Counted from the stretch's first letter, positions 6,288-15,546 are shown. The stretch: DNA of 42,159 nt from Pirellulales bacterium (GCA_020847515.1 JADLBW010000044.1:1-42159), one strand, 5' to 3'. Program-made: numbers and translations. Notes: generated by a model not told the origin, from the sequence alone.

Positions 6288-8645
6288 GTGTTGACGGTCT
6301 CCTCCTCACCCGCCGGCGTACTTCGGTCTGTACTGGCGGCAGGTATCGGGATGATTTTGGTTGCGCCGCCTGCGGCCCAAAGCGAGGCGCTGGCGCCGCG
6401 GCCGGACGCCGAGACGGCGATCAAACCGTTTGTTACGGCCTATTGCATCGATTGCCACGTCGGCGATGAGGCCGAGGCGGGTTTGAATTTTGAAAAGCTG
6501 CTGGAGGCGGAGAGCATTCCGCACCGGCGGCTCCAGTGGGAGCGGGTGGTGGAACGGCTCGCCGCTGGCGAGATGCCGCCCGAGGAAGGGGTGCAGCCGG
6601 AGGCGGCGGAGCGCGCGTCGGCGCTAGCGTGGCTGCGGGCCGAACTGGCGGACCCGGATTGCACCCAGCCGCAGAACCCCGGGCGGGCGACGCTGCATCG
6701 GCTCAATCGGACGGAGTATCGCAACACGGTCCGCGACTTGTTGGGGGTAGAGTTCGACGCGGCGGGGTTTTTTCCCGTGGATGAGCTCGGCTACGGGTTC
6801 GACAACAACGGCGACGTACTGTCCTTGCCGCCGGTGCTGCTGGAAAAGTACCTGCAAGCCGCCGAAGAGATCGCCCGGCGGGCCGTTGTGACGCCGGAAT
6901 CGATCGTGGAGCCGCGGACGGATTACCCGTGGGACGCGCTGCACGGCGGCCAGGCGGCTCGCGACGGCGCCCAGGGCCTGTTCACCAACGGCCGCTTGTG
7001 GGCGGACGCGAAGTTCGAGCAGCCCGGGGAATATCTGCTGCGGGTGCAGGCGTTCGCTACGCAGGCGGGGGACGAACCGGTGAGGATGCGGCTGCTGGCG
7101 GGCGACCGAGCGCTGCGCACCGTGAGCGTCGAGGCCGGACCGGGCGACCCGCAGACGTATGTAGCGCGCATCGCGGCCGAGGCGGGGACGTTACGCGTGG
7201 GCGTCGAGTTCACCAACGACCTGTGGCAGCCGTGGGCCGAGGACGCTGAGCGGCGGGATCGGAACCTGTTTGTCACGTCGATAGCGGTCGTGGGGCCTAC
7301 GACGCGTCTGGAAGAAGAGGAGCTGTCCCCTACTCAGCGGCGGCTGGCGGCAGTGGCGCCGAGTCAGGACGAGTGGTTCGAGAGCGACGATTGGCGGCAA
7401 CCAACGCGGGACCTGCTGGAGGGGCTGCTGCTGCGGGCCTACCGGCGGCCGGCGCGTGACGACGAGCTGGAGCGGATGGCGGAATTTATGGGGGCGGCGC
7501 GACGGCGGGGCGATTCGTTTGAACGGGCCCTGCAACTGGCGGTGGAAGCGACGCTCTGTTCTCCGCAGTTCTTGCTGCGGGGCGAAACGCCGCCGGCGGA
7601 CGCCCGCGGCGTGCGGCCGCTCGACGGGTACGAGCTGGCGTCGCGGCTGAGCTACTTCTTGTGGAGCTCGATGCCGGACGACGAGTTGCTGGCGGCGGCG
7701 GCCGACGGGACGTTGCTGGCGGGGCTCGACGCGCAGGTCGGCCGCATGCTCGCCAGCGACAAATCGGATGAACTGATCCGTAATTTCGGCGAACAGTGGC
7801 TCGAAACCCGCCGGCTGGCGACGCTCGAGCGGGATCCGGAGCGGTTTCCGGAGTTTGACGACGAGCTGCGCTCGGCGATGCGCGAGGAGACGTTCCGGCT
7901 GCTGGCCGACGTGGTGCGCAACGACCGGCCGCTCACGACGCTGTTGTCGGCGGACTATAGTTTCATCAACGCGCGCCTGGCGAAGCACTATGGACTGAGC
8001 GCGGCGGAGGGATTGGGGGGCGAGGAGTTTCGGCGGGTGGAACTGCCCGCGGAGCGACGGGCCGGGGTGCTCGCGCATGGCAGCGTGCTGGCGGTGACGG
8101 CGTTTGCAGATCGAACGTCGCCGGTGCTGCGGGGCAAATGGGTGCTGGACCACTTGCTGGCCGATCCGCCGCCGCCTCCGCCGCCGAGCGCCGGGAGCCT
8201 GCCGGAGCCGGCCAGCGGCGCGGCGCCCAAATCGCTTCGCGAGCGGCTCGAGATGCATCTGGCCGATGCGACGTGCGCCTCGTGCCATAAGCGGATGGAC
8301 CCCCTGGGGATGGCGCTGGAGAACTTCGACGCCGTGGGGCGATGGCGGGAATTTGACGGGGAGGAGAAAATCGACGCTAATGGCCAGTTGCCCGATGGCC
8401 GACAGTTGACCGGGGCGGTCGGCCTGCGGGACGTGCTGCTGGCGGACTTTGCGCGGGTGCGGCGGGCGATTGCCGAGCGGCTGTTGACATATGCCTTGGG
8501 ACGGGGCTTGGAGCCGTACGACCGCTGCGCGGTCAACGCGATCGTCGCGGCGGCGGAGGCCAACGGCGATACGTTTGCAAACATGGTGCGAGCGATTGTG
8601 AAGAGCGCGCCGTTTTTGCAGCGGGATGAGGGAAGGGGCGAGTGA
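6288..8645 (+). CDS. Planctomycete cytochrome c-type DUF1592/DUF1588/DUF1587/DUF1585/DUF1595 protein
   Basis: A 785-residue secreted protein. An N-terminal hydrophobic leader (about residues 10-32) precedes a heme-c site C53-I-D-C56-H57. Next come the DUF1587 motif LNRTEYRNTVRDLLG, a beta-rich carbohydrate-binding-like region, the DUF1595/1592 region with LSYFLWSSMPDDELL, the DUF1588 motif HGSVLAVTAFADRTSPVLRG, and a second heme-c site C663-A-S-C666-H667 followed by DUF1585 (LLTYALGRGLEPYDRC). This domain order is typical of planctomycetes, where the gene normally sits next to a DUF1552 gene. Here the partner is at 9302, displaced by a decayed toxin-antitoxin pair. The function of the pair is not established. 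The start is taken as GTG 6288 because it gives a plausible export signal; no clear ribosome binding site is present. Confidence 0.92.
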   Translation: MLTVSSSPAGVLRSVLAAGIGMILVAPPAAQSEALAPRPDAETAIKPFVTAYCIDCHVGDEAEAGLNFEKLLEAESIPHRRLQWERVVERLAAGEMPPEEGVQPEAAERASALAWLRAELADPDCTQPQNPGRATLHRLNRTEYRNTVRDLLGVEFDAAGFFPVDELGYGFDNNGDVLSLPPVLLEKYLQAAEEIARRAVVTPESIVEPRTDYPWDALHGGQAARDGAQGLFTNGRLWADAKFEQPGEYLLRVQAFATQAGDEPVRMRLLAGDRALRTVSVEAGPGDPQTYVARIAAEAGTLRVGVEFTNDLWQPWAEDAERRDRNLFVTSIAVVGPTTRLEEEELSPTQRRLAAVAPSQDEWFESDDWRQPTRDLLEGLLLRAYRRPARDDELERMAEFMGAARRRGDSFERALQLAVEATLCSPQFLLRGETPPADARGVRPLDGYELASRLSYFLWSSMPDDELLAAAADGTLLAGLDAQVGRMLASDKSDELIRNFGEQWLETRRLATLERDPERFPEFDDELRSAMREETFRLLADVVRNDRPLTTLLSADYSFINARLAKHYGLSAAEGLGGEEFRRVELPAERRAGVLAHGSVLAVTAFADRTSPVLRGKWVLDHLLADPPPPPPPSAGSLPEPASGAAPKSLRERLEMHLADATCASCHKRMDPLGMALENFDAVGRWREFDGEEKIDANGQLPDGRQLTGAVGLRDVLLADFARVRRAIAERLLTYALGRGLEPYDRCAVNAIVAAAEANGDTFANMVRAIVKSAPFLQRDEGRGE

Positions 8646-8698
8646 GGAGTAGATCAGTAGAGAGAGTATGGGGGACGAAGTGCTGAGGCGGCATAGAG

Positions 8699-8893
8699 AT
8701 GATTGCTATAAAGACAACGTTTGACGGACAGTAAATCCTTCTGCCTGAGGCTCTGCGCGGACAACCTCCGCAAGAAGTCGTCGTCGTCATTGCCGCTTCG
8801 GAAAGTGACGAGCAGTCTTGGCTTAAGGCGCAAGAGCAGACGTTCGCAAAGGTCTGGATGAACGAAGAGGACTCTGTTTATGACCAACTTTGA
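8699..8893 (+). pseudogene. Decayed antitoxin of a MazF-type toxin-antitoxin pair (in-frame stop)
   Basis: Starting at ATG 8699 the frame reads MIAIKTTFDGQ, then TAA at 8732-8734, then continues open as ILLPEALRGQPPQEVVVVIA and on to ESDEQSWLKAQEQTFAKVW and NEEDSVYDQL, ending at TGA 8891-8893. The read-through product of about 64 residues has the shape of a small antitoxin: an N-terminal DNA-binding beta segment with TTFDG and LPE, then an acidic helical tail. The stop may have arisen from a lysine codon (AAA to TAA), which is inference. Its end overlaps the start of the toxin frame at 8880 by 14 bases, the usual toxin-antitoxin operon layout. Confidence 0.65.
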
Positions 8894-9214
8894 GGCAGGC
8901 GACATCGTGCTTGTGCTTTATCCGTTCACGGACTTAAGCAAAACTAAGAAGCGCCCCGCGGTCAGACTCAGTTCTTCCGACTATTCCAAGCGATTCAACG
9001 ACGTTGTGATAATGCCGCTTACAAGTCAAGCGGCGCGTTGACCTTGAAGCATTGGAGATCAGCAGGGCTACTTAAGCCGACATGGGTAAACCCGGTGATC
9101 GGAACGTTGGCTGCTGGATTGATCGAACGACGAGTCGGCGATCTCCAGACGGCAGACGAGTCTTGCGTTCGCGCAGCAATTGATTCCGCCATCGCTGAAC
9201 ACTGGCGATCGTGA
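8880..9214 (+). pseudogene. Frameshifted MazF/PemK-like toxin
   Basis: ATG 8880 opens a frame reading MTNFEAGDIVLVLYPFTDLS, KTKKRPAVRLSSSD and DVVIMPLTSQAAR, then TGA at 9039-9041. This is the N-terminal half of a MazF-like endoribonuclease, with the typical GDIVLV, PFTD, RPAV and T-S motifs. The C-terminal half continues from about 9038 in another frame: LTLKHWRSAGLLKPTWVNPV, IGTLAAGLIERRVGDLQTAD, ending at TGA 9212-9214. The frame change fits loss of one base (or 3n+1 bases) near 9036-9041. Either the gene is broken or the assembly has an indel here. The upstream antitoxin also has a stop, which makes genuine decay more likely. Confidence 0.75.
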
Positions 9215-9301
9215 GGCGACATGGCAAGATGTTGTGCAAGTACCGAAGGGCCTGAAATTGTAGTGCGGGGACGCATCCGCCTAGATAGTAACGAGGATGT
9301 T

Positions 9302-10651
9302 ATGACCAGAACGCCGGAAATCGGGCGTCGTAGTTTCTTGCGCGGACTGGGGGTTGCGATGGCGGCGCCGTTTATGGAGAGTGCGCTGCCGCGGTCGCTG
9401 TGGGCGGCTTCGGCGCAACGGGCGGCCGGGCCGCTGCGACTGGCGTTCTTGTTCATCCCCAACGGGGCGCATATGCCGGCGTGGACGCCGGAGGCGGAGG
9501 GCGCCGACTTCACGCTGCCGGCGACGCTGAAGCCGCTGGCGAAGGTCCGCCAGAAGCTCGTGGTGCTCAGCGGCCTGGCGCACGACGCGGGATGGGACCA
9601 CGGCGACGGGGCGGGGGACCACGCCCGGTCGGCGGCGACGTTCCTGACGGGCGTGCACCCGGTGAAGACCGACGGCAAGGGGATTCGCGCCGGGATCTCC
9701 GTCGACCAAGTGGCTGCCGAGCGGATCGGCAAGACGACCCCCTTCGCATCGCTGGAGTTGGGCTGCGAGGAAGGGCGGCTGGCCGGCAATTGCGACAGCG
9801 GCTATAGCTGCGCGTATTCGAACAACATCTCGTGGCGTTCGCCCAGCGAGCCGGCGGGCAAGGAAGTGAACCCGCGGCAGTTGTTCGACCGGCTGTTCGG
9901 CTGCGGGCCCGCGGAGGGCCAGACGCAGTCGCGGGCGCAGCGCGACCTGGAGCGGAAGAGCGTGCTGGACCTGGTGCAGGAGGACGCCGCGGCGCTGCGT
10001 CGACGGCTGGGGGGCAGCGACGTGCGCAAGCTCGACGAGTATCTGGCGGGGGTGCGGGAGATCGAGCGCCGCATCGACGGCGCCGAGTTGCTGGGGGACG
10101 ACCGACGGTTGGCGCGTCCCAAGGGGATTCCTGACGATTATGCCGAGCACGCGCGTCTTATGGGCGACCTGCTGGCGGTGGCTTTCCAGAGCGATCTGAC
10201 GCGCGTGGCGTCGTGGATGCTCGCCAACGAGGGGAGCAATCGATCGTACCGTGAAATCGAGGTGGCCGAGGGACACCACTCGTTATCGCACCATCAAGGA
10301 GACGCCGAGAAACAGGCGGCCATCGCCAAGATCAACCGGTACCATGTCGAGCAATTGGCCTACTTCCTGGAACGGCTCGATGCGATCGACGAGGGGGGCG
10401 GCACGCTGCTGGACAACACGATGGTCGTCTACGGCGGGGGGCTAGGGGACGGCAACGCGCACAATCATGACGATCTGCCGGTCGTCTTGGCGGGCCGCGG
10501 CGGGGGCGCGATCGCGGGCGGTCGGCATTTGCGGTATCCGAAGGGGACGCCCCTGATGAACCTCTATGCGTCGATGCTGCACGCCGCGGGCGTCGACGCG
10601 GACGCCCTGGGGGACAGCACCGGCCTGTTGCCGGGTCTGGTCGCGACCTAG
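9302..10651 (+). CDS. DUF1552 family protein with Tat-type signal
   Basis: A 449-residue protein of the DUF1552 family, the usual genomic partner of DUF1592 cytochromes in planctomycetes. The N-terminus carries a twin-arginine-like motif GRRSFLRGLG followed by a hydrophobic stretch, so export by Tat is likely. Family segments include PNGAHMPAWTP, LSGLAHDAGWDHGDGAGDHA, ATFLTGVHP, ISVDQVAAERIG, EGHHSLSHH and MVVYGGGLGDGNAHNHDDLP. The family is distantly related to alkaline-phosphatase/sulfatase-type DUF1501 proteins. The frame is open from 9221, but ATG 9302 with GAGG 7 bases upstream gives the expected start right at the Tat motif. Enzymatic function is unknown. Confidence 0.9.
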   Translation: MTRTPEIGRRSFLRGLGVAMAAPFMESALPRSLWAASAQRAAGPLRLAFLFIPNGAHMPAWTPEAEGADFTLPATLKPLAKVRQKLVVLSGLAHDAGWDHGDGAGDHARSAATFLTGVHPVKTDGKGIRAGISVDQVAAERIGKTTPFASLELGCEEGRLAGNCDSGYSCAYSNNISWRSPSEPAGKEVNPRQLFDRLFGCGPAEGQTQSRAQRDLERKSVLDLVQEDAAALRRRLGGSDVRKLDEYLAGVREIERRIDGAELLGDDRRLARPKGIPDDYAEHARLMGDLLAVAFQSDLTRVASWMLANEGSNRSYREIEVAEGHHSLSHHQGDAEKQAAIAKINRYHVEQLAYFLERLDAIDEGGGTLLDNTMVVYGGGLGDGNAHNHDDLPVVLAGRGGGAIAGGRHLRYPKGTPLMNLYASMLHAAGVDADALGDSTGLLPGLVAT

Positions 10652-10821
10652 AGCGCGCAGGTTAGGAAGCCGCTGTTCGCAAGCCGCGCTGGTGCGCGAG
10701 CGAGCGAGCGACGAACGATTGCGCAGGCGAGGCAAGTTCTGCGGCCGCGCGGGGGCGAACCGCAGCGGTGCGCGGCAGGTCGGCCCGATAATAATGCCGT
10801 CGCGTAACGCGGGGCGGGTTG

Positions 10822-10827
10822 TATAAT
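10822..10827 (+). promoter_or_regulatory. Consensus -10 box upstream of the glucan phosphorylase
   Basis: A perfect TATAAT lies in otherwise GC-rich intergenic DNA, 84 bases upstream of the phosphorylase ATG. No convincing -35 hexamer is seen 16-19 bases upstream (the region is GC-rich), so the assignment rests on the -10 box alone. Confidence 0.45.
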
Positions 10828-10910
10828 TCCCGGTCTTGGCATCGGCAGCCTGGGCCGTGCCCGGTTTGCGTGTTTTGCCTGGCGGCCACTCCACGAAGGT
10901 AGCGCCCCCT

Positions 10911-13115
10911 ATGAGCCAGATTCAAGTTCCCGCGCCGGCGGCCAGCCTATCGCGCCCCAACTGGACCGAGCTGACGGCCCAGGACATCTACGACAAGCTG
11001 CTGGCGCTTGCCCGCAACCTGTGGTGGAGCTGGCATCCGGAGGTAGTGAACCTGTTTCGCGACCTGGACCCGGTCCGCTGGCGGCAGATCGATCACAATC
11101 CGATCGTGCTGCTGGCCGAGATGACGCCCGAGCAAGTGGCCGAGCGGACCTCCGAGATGGTTCTGTACACGCGGATCAACCAGGCCCATCGCCGGCTGAA
11201 GGATTATCTGTGCAACACCCGCACCACCTGGGGCGCTCGCGAGGCGGGGGTGCTGGGGGCGCAACCGGTGGCGTATTTTTCCGCTGAATTCGGCCTTCAC
11301 GAGTCGGTGCCGATCTACAGCGGGGGCCTGGGCGTGCTGTCGGGCGATCACATCAAAAGCGCCAGCGGGCTGGGCGTTCCGCTGGTGGCGATCGGCCTGT
11401 ACTACGACCAGGGATACTTCAAGCAGCGGCTGAACGAGGAGGGGTGGCAGCTTGAGGAGTACTTGGATACGAAGGTCGAGAATCTGCCGATGGAGCCCGC
11501 CCGCGATCCGCAGGGCCGCCCGATAACGGTGGAGATCGAGACGCTGCACGGGCGGCTGTTGGCCAAGGTGTGGCTGATGCACGTCGGGCGGGTGCACCTG
11601 TACCTGCTCGACTGCGACGTGGAGGGCAACAGCCCGGAAGACCGCGAGCTGACATCGCGGCTATACGGCGGGGACCTGCGGACGCGCATTCGGCAGGAGC
11701 TGGTGCTGGGGGTGGGCGGCGTCAAGGCGCTGCGGGCGCTGGGGGTCAAGCCGGGCGTGTTTCATTTGAATGAGGGACACAGCGCGTTCGCCCCGCTGGA
11801 GGTCATTCGGCAGCGGATGCAGGACGACGGGCTGTCGTTCGACGAATCGCTGCGGGAAGTCGCGGCGCAGACGGTGTTCACCACGCACACCCCCGTGCCG
11901 GCGGGGCACGACCGCTTCGACGGGGGGCTGGTGGAAGAGCATCTGGGGCCGCTGCGGCAGAAGCTGGGCATTTCGTTCGAGCAGCTTATGGGCCTGGGCC
12001 GGGTCGAGCCGCAGAACGAGCACGAATCGTTCTGCATGACGGTGATCGGCCTGAAGCTGTCGCGACGGGCCAACGCGGTAAGCTCGCTGCACGGTCACGT
12101 ATCGCGGCGGATGTGGGCGAACCTGTGGCCGTGGCGGGTGGAAGAGGAGATCCCGATCGGTCACATTACCAACGGCGTCCATATACCGACGTGGCTGGCC
12201 TACCCGATGGTCCAGCTCTACGACAAATACCTCGGGGCCGAGTGGCATGAGCGGATGGGCGAGCCGGAGGTGTGGCAGGCGATTTACGGGGTCGATCCTG
12301 GCGAATTGTGGGAGACGCACAACGCGCTGAAGAGCCGGCTGCTGGAGTTCGTCCGCCGCCGCGTGAGCCGGCAATCGCGCCGGCGGAACGAGGACCCGGC
12401 GGTCATCGAGGCGGCGCGGACGATTCTGGATCCCAACGCGCTGACGATCGGTTTTGCGCGGCGGTTCGCGACGTACAAACGGGCCGACTTGTTCCTGCGG
12501 AACTTCGATCGCATGGCCGAACTGGTGGACGACGCCAACCGCCCGGTGCAATTCGTGTTCGCCGGGAAGGCCCATCCGGCGGACGAGCCGGGCAAGCGGC
12601 TGATTCAGCGGATTGCCAACCTGCGTCATGATCCGCGGTTCGCGGGCCGGGTGGTCTTCATCGAGGATTACGATATCAACGTCGCGCGGCACATGGTGCA
12701 AGGCGTCGACGTATGGCTGAACAATCCGCGTCGACCGCTGGAGGCTTCGGGCACCAGCGGGCAGAAGGCGGTGCTCAACGGCGCGCTGAACTGCTCGGTG
12801 CTCGACGGCTGGTGGGCGGAGGCCTACAACGGGATGAACGGATTTTCGATCGGCAACGGCACGTCGCACGCCAACGACGACATCAACGACTCCCGCGACA
12901 GCGACGACCTGTTGCGGGTGCTGCAAGAGGAAGTGATTCCGCTGTTCTATAAGCGGGACGCCGACGGCCTGCCGCGGGAGTGGATCCAGCGGATGACCAA
13001 TTCGATCGCGACGCTCGCCGCGCGGTTTAGCGCGCACCGGATGGTGATCGACTACGTGCAGAAGTCGTACCTGGTGGCGGCCGGCGGGCTGAGCTCGGAC
13101 ATGAGCGTGCGGTAA
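10911..13115 (+). CDS. glgP: Alpha-glucan phosphorylase (GT35)
   Basis: A 734-residue PLP-dependent enzyme that releases glucose 1-phosphate from alpha-1,4-glucans, acting in cytosolic glycogen breakdown. The N-terminal DUF3417-type domain contains LARNLWWSWHPEVVNLFRDL. The catalytic part has AYFSAEFGLHESVPIYSGGL, GVLSGDHIKSASGLGVPLV, FHLNEGHSAF, FTTHTPVPAGHDRF, TNGVHIPTW and the PLP-lysine motif EASGTSGQKA with K619. The length and N-terminal domain place it in the short, non-allosteric subgroup (TIGR02094 type). The frame extends upstream to 10836, but ATG 10911 is preceded by AAGGT and starts just before the domain. Confidence 0.95.
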   Translation: MSQIQVPAPAASLSRPNWTELTAQDIYDKLLALARNLWWSWHPEVVNLFRDLDPVRWRQIDHNPIVLLAEMTPEQVAERTSEMVLYTRINQAHRRLKDYLCNTRTTWGAREAGVLGAQPVAYFSAEFGLHESVPIYSGGLGVLSGDHIKSASGLGVPLVAIGLYYDQGYFKQRLNEEGWQLEEYLDTKVENLPMEPARDPQGRPITVEIETLHGRLLAKVWLMHVGRVHLYLLDCDVEGNSPEDRELTSRLYGGDLRTRIRQELVLGVGGVKALRALGVKPGVFHLNEGHSAFAPLEVIRQRMQDDGLSFDESLREVAAQTVFTTHTPVPAGHDRFDGGLVEEHLGPLRQKLGISFEQLMGLGRVEPQNEHESFCMTVIGLKLSRRANAVSSLHGHVSRRMWANLWPWRVEEEIPIGHITNGVHIPTWLAYPMVQLYDKYLGAEWHERMGEPEVWQAIYGVDPGELWETHNALKSRLLEFVRRRVSRQSRRRNEDPAVIEAARTILDPNALTIGFARRFATYKRADLFLRNFDRMAELVDDANRPVQFVFAGKAHPADEPGKRLIQRIANLRHDPRFAGRVVFIEDYDINVARHMVQGVDVWLNNPRRPLEASGTSGQKAVLNGALNCSVLDGWWAEAYNGMNGFSIGNGTSHANDDINDSRDSDDLLRVLQEEVIPLFYKRDADGLPREWIQRMTNSIATLAARFSAHRMVIDYVQKSYLVAAGGLSSDMSVR

Positions 13116-13128
13116 GAGAGCTTCACGG

Positions 13129-13146
13129 CGCGGGGCGAGCCCCGCG
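13129..13146 (+). terminator. Perfect GC hairpin after the glucan phosphorylase gene
   Basis: cgcggggc (13129-13136) and gccccgcg (13139-13146) are a perfect 8-base inverted repeat separated by two bases, lying between the phosphorylase stop (13115) and the next start (13152). It has no U-tract. It may be an attenuating hairpin or a small palindromic repeat. Confidence 0.4.
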
Positions 13147-13151
13147 GCTAA

Positions 13152-14252
13152 ATGATGGGCGCCGCGGGCGTGATTACTTCTCCGGATGACGCGGCGCTAG
13201 CGGAGTTGTGCGGCGCGCTTAGCGCGCTGGCTGAGCCGCTGGACGCGAGCGGCGACTGGCCGGCGGAGCAACTTCGGCTGTGCGGCCAGTACGGCGTGTA
13301 CCAGTGGTTCGCCGACGCGGCCTGGGGCGGTCAGGCCTGGGATCAGCAGAGCGTCCTGCGCGGCTACCTGGCGCTGAGCGCGGCGTGCCTGACTACGACG
13401 TTCGTGCTGACGCAGCGCGACGGCGCCTGCCGACGGATCGAGTCCTCCTCCAACGAGGAATTGCGGCGTCGGCTGCTGGCGGGGCTGACCCGCGGGGAGT
13501 TGTTTGCGACGGTCGGCATTTCGCACCTGACGACGAGCCGTCGCCACCTGACGACGCCCGTGTTGCGGGCGCGGCGGGCGGCTGGCGGGTTTGTGCTGGA
13601 GGGCTTCAGTCCGTGGGTCACCGGCGCCGATCATGCCGATTACGTCGTCGTGGGGGCTACGCTGATGCGGGGCAGCGAGCCGACGACGCAGCAACTGCTG
13701 GCGGCCGTGCCGACGAACCTGCCTGGGGTTCGCTGCGGGGAACCGGCGAAGCTGGTCGGGCTGTCGGCCAGCCATACGGGGCCGTTTCACTTGGACAACG
13801 TGCTGGTCGGCGATGAGTGGATCGTGGCCGGCCCGGTGGAGAACGTGATGTCGTCGGGGGCCGGGGCCGGTACGGGCGGCCTGGGTACGTCGACGCTCGC
13901 ACTGGGGCTAGGGCGTGCGGCGCTGGCGTTCTTGGCCCACGAAGCGGACCAGCGACCGGAATTGGCAGGGCCGCGGGAGGCCCTCGCGGCCGAGTTGGCA
14001 GCGACGACCGACGACCTGTTCTCCGCCGTGCGCGGTCAGCCGGCCTGTTCAACCGACGAGCTGCGTCAGCGGGCCAACAGCCTGGTGCTGCGCGCAACGC
14101 AAGCGGCGCTGGGCGCGGCCAAGGGTGCGGGCTATGTCGCAGGGCATCCGGCGGGCCGCTGGTGCCGGGAGGCGTTGTTCTTTCTGGTATGGAGCTGCCC
14201 GCAAGGGGTATTGGCGGCAAATTTATGCGAGTTGGCGGGGATATTGGAGTAG
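13152..14252 (+). CDS. Acyl-CoA dehydrogenase-like flavoprotein
   Basis: A 366-residue protein with the acyl-CoA dehydrogenase fold: an N-terminal helical domain, a middle beta domain (FATVGISHLTTSRRHLTTPV, then GFVLEGFSPWVTGADHADYVVVG) and a C-terminal helical domain. The FAD/substrate region SASHTGPFHLDNVLV matches the family's SxTxxxxxDxVxV pattern. Such proteins oxidise acyl-CoA or act as flavin hydroxylases. The usual catalytic glutamate of the C-terminal domain cannot be placed with confidence, so the reaction is uncertain. Two ATG codons (13152, 13155) start the frame, with no clear Shine-Dalgarno site. Codon use matches its neighbours. Confidence 0.75.
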   Translation: MMGAAGVITSPDDAALAELCGALSALAEPLDASGDWPAEQLRLCGQYGVYQWFADAAWGGQAWDQQSVLRGYLALSAACLTTTFVLTQRDGACRRIESSSNEELRRRLLAGLTRGELFATVGISHLTTSRRHLTTPVLRARRAAGGFVLEGFSPWVTGADHADYVVVGATLMRGSEPTTQQLLAAVPTNLPGVRCGEPAKLVGLSASHTGPFHLDNVLVGDEWIVAGPVENVMSSGAGAGTGGLGTSTLALGLGRAALAFLAHEADQRPELAGPREALAAELAATTDDLFSAVRGQPACSTDELRQRANSLVLRATQAALGAAKGAGYVAGHPAGRWCREALFFLVWSCPQGVLAANLCELAGILE

Positions 14253-14290
14253 GTGAGTGGTTAGTAGTGAGTGGCGAGCGGCGGCGGGCG

Positions 14291-14490
14291 GGGCTGGGTG
14301 CTTTTGCGATTGGGGTCTGGGGCGCTGTTGCGGAGTCGCTGGTCGTAAAGGCCTCCCGACCCAGTGGCGTTAATCCCTCCCCTGGCCCCTCCCATCGAAT
14401 GCGGACGGGGTCGGGATGCTGGTGCGACTGGTGGGTTTCGGGGCAAGGCGGAGTCGCTAGTCGCAAAAGAATCCCGACCAATCCCGACCC
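14291..14490. repeat. R1-R2-R1 palindromic repeat cluster before cysC
   Basis: A degenerate R1 copy lies at 14291-14362 and a good one at 14407-14478, whose left arm begins ggggtcgggatgctg and whose right arm is agtcgcaaaagaatcccg. Between them, 14370-14394 carries the R2 element (taatccctcccctggcccct) without its G-rich 3' arm. The word aatcccgacc is repeated once more at 14480-14490. The whole gap 14253-14527 is occupied by these elements and no gene is supported. See the R1 family finding for the consensus. Confidence 0.85.
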
Positions 14491-14527
14491 GTTTGGCGGG
14501 CAAGTTACATCAGCGGGCTGAACTGGC

Positions 14528-15190
14528 ATGTCTGAACCGATCGTCGTCTGGCATACGCACTCGGTGTCGCGGGCAGAGCGGGAGCGGCTGCATGGGCATC
14601 GCGGGTGCGTGGTGTGGTTTACGGGGCTGAGCGGCAGCGGCAAGAGCACGGTCGCCAACGCGGTCGATCGAAAGCTCCATGAACGAGGCGTGCACGCCTA
14701 TGTGCTGGACGGCGATAATATTCGCCACGGGCTCAATGCGACGCCGCAAATGCTGCTAGAGCGGTATGGGGAGGCGCATGCCGCGCGGTTTGGCTTGGGC
14801 TTTGGCCAGCAGGATCGGGAGGAGAATATTCGCCGCGTGGGGGCGGTGGCCCGCTTGATGTGCGATGCGGGGCTGGTGACGCTGACGGCGTTTGTAAGCC
14901 CGTACCGCGCAGATCGGGACGCGGTGCGGGGGACGCTCGCGGCGGGAGACTTCATCGAGGTGTTCGTCGACGCCCCGCTGGAGGTGTGCGAGGCCCGGGA
15001 CCCCAAGGGGCTTTACAAGCAGGCCCGGGCGGGGGTGCTCAAGGACTTCACCGGCATCGACGCGCCGTATGAAGCGCCGCTGCAGCCTGAATTGACGTTG
15101 AAATCCAATTCATCGACGCCGGAGGAATTGGCGGAGCAGACGCTGGCGTTTCTGGAGTCGCGCGGCAAACTGTCGCCGAGCCGCATGTGA
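14528..15190 (+). CDS. cysC: Adenylylsulfate (APS) kinase
   Basis: A 220-residue kinase that phosphorylates adenosine 5'-phosphosulfate to PAPS in sulfate activation. The P-loop GLSGSGKST lies at 33-41, followed by [12 protein letters not shown] at 59-70, [15 protein letters not shown] at 96-110, the [11 protein letters not shown] segment and the D-P-K-G-L-Y-K motif. Compared with classical CysC, about 18-20 residues (roughly 71-89, [19 protein letters not shown]) are inserted between the HGLN and GF-DREEN motifs. No sulfate adenylyltransferase gene is nearby. The start is the first ATG after the repeat cluster; the ribosome binding site is weak. Confidence 0.93.
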   Translation: MSEPIVVWHTHSVSRAERERLHGHRGCVVWFTGLSGSGKSTVANAVDRKLHERGVHAYVLDGDNIRHGLNATPQMLLERYGEAHAARFGLGFGQQDREENIRRVGAVARLMCDAGLVTLTAFVSPYRADRDAVRGTLAAGDFIEVFVDAPLEVCEARDPKGLYKQARAGVLKDFTGIDAPYEAPLQPELTLKSNSSTPEELAEQTLAFLESRGKLSPSRM

Positions 15191-15546
15191 GCCGCGATTC
15201 ATCGCGAATCGTCAGGGAAAACGGCAGCGACGAGGGCGACTTGGGAACTGCTAGCGACCGCGGGGCGCGATTCTCCTAGATTGGCTGAACGTATGTTGAC
15301 CCGGCCTGATGGAAGCCGGTAGATTGATGGAGTGGGGGGGTCGGCCCTTCTTTTTTTGGTTCCCCGCAACATTTGCATGGGCCGATCGCCTGACCGGATG
15401 GCTGATGGCTGCGTCAGCGGCGCATTGAAGCGCATCTCGTGCGGCACGCAGGAACGGGGACATCGCCGCGCGACTTGACGGAATAGCATCGAGCGCGAGC
15501 ATCACCGGCGCGGACCGGCGTAATGCAGCGTGTGAAGGCGTCGATT
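15191..15546. other. Long gap before the BON-like gene; hairpins but no gene
   Basis: Directly after cysC, cgcgat/atcgcg at 15193-15206 forms a 6-bp hairpin. ccggc/gccgg at 15301-15319 forms a 5-bp stem with a 9-base loop, and a run of eight T at about 15350-15357 follows 30 bases later, too far for a textbook terminator. TTGACGGAATAGC occurs at 15475-15487 without a matching -10 box. Nothing coding is supported. Confidence 0.4.
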
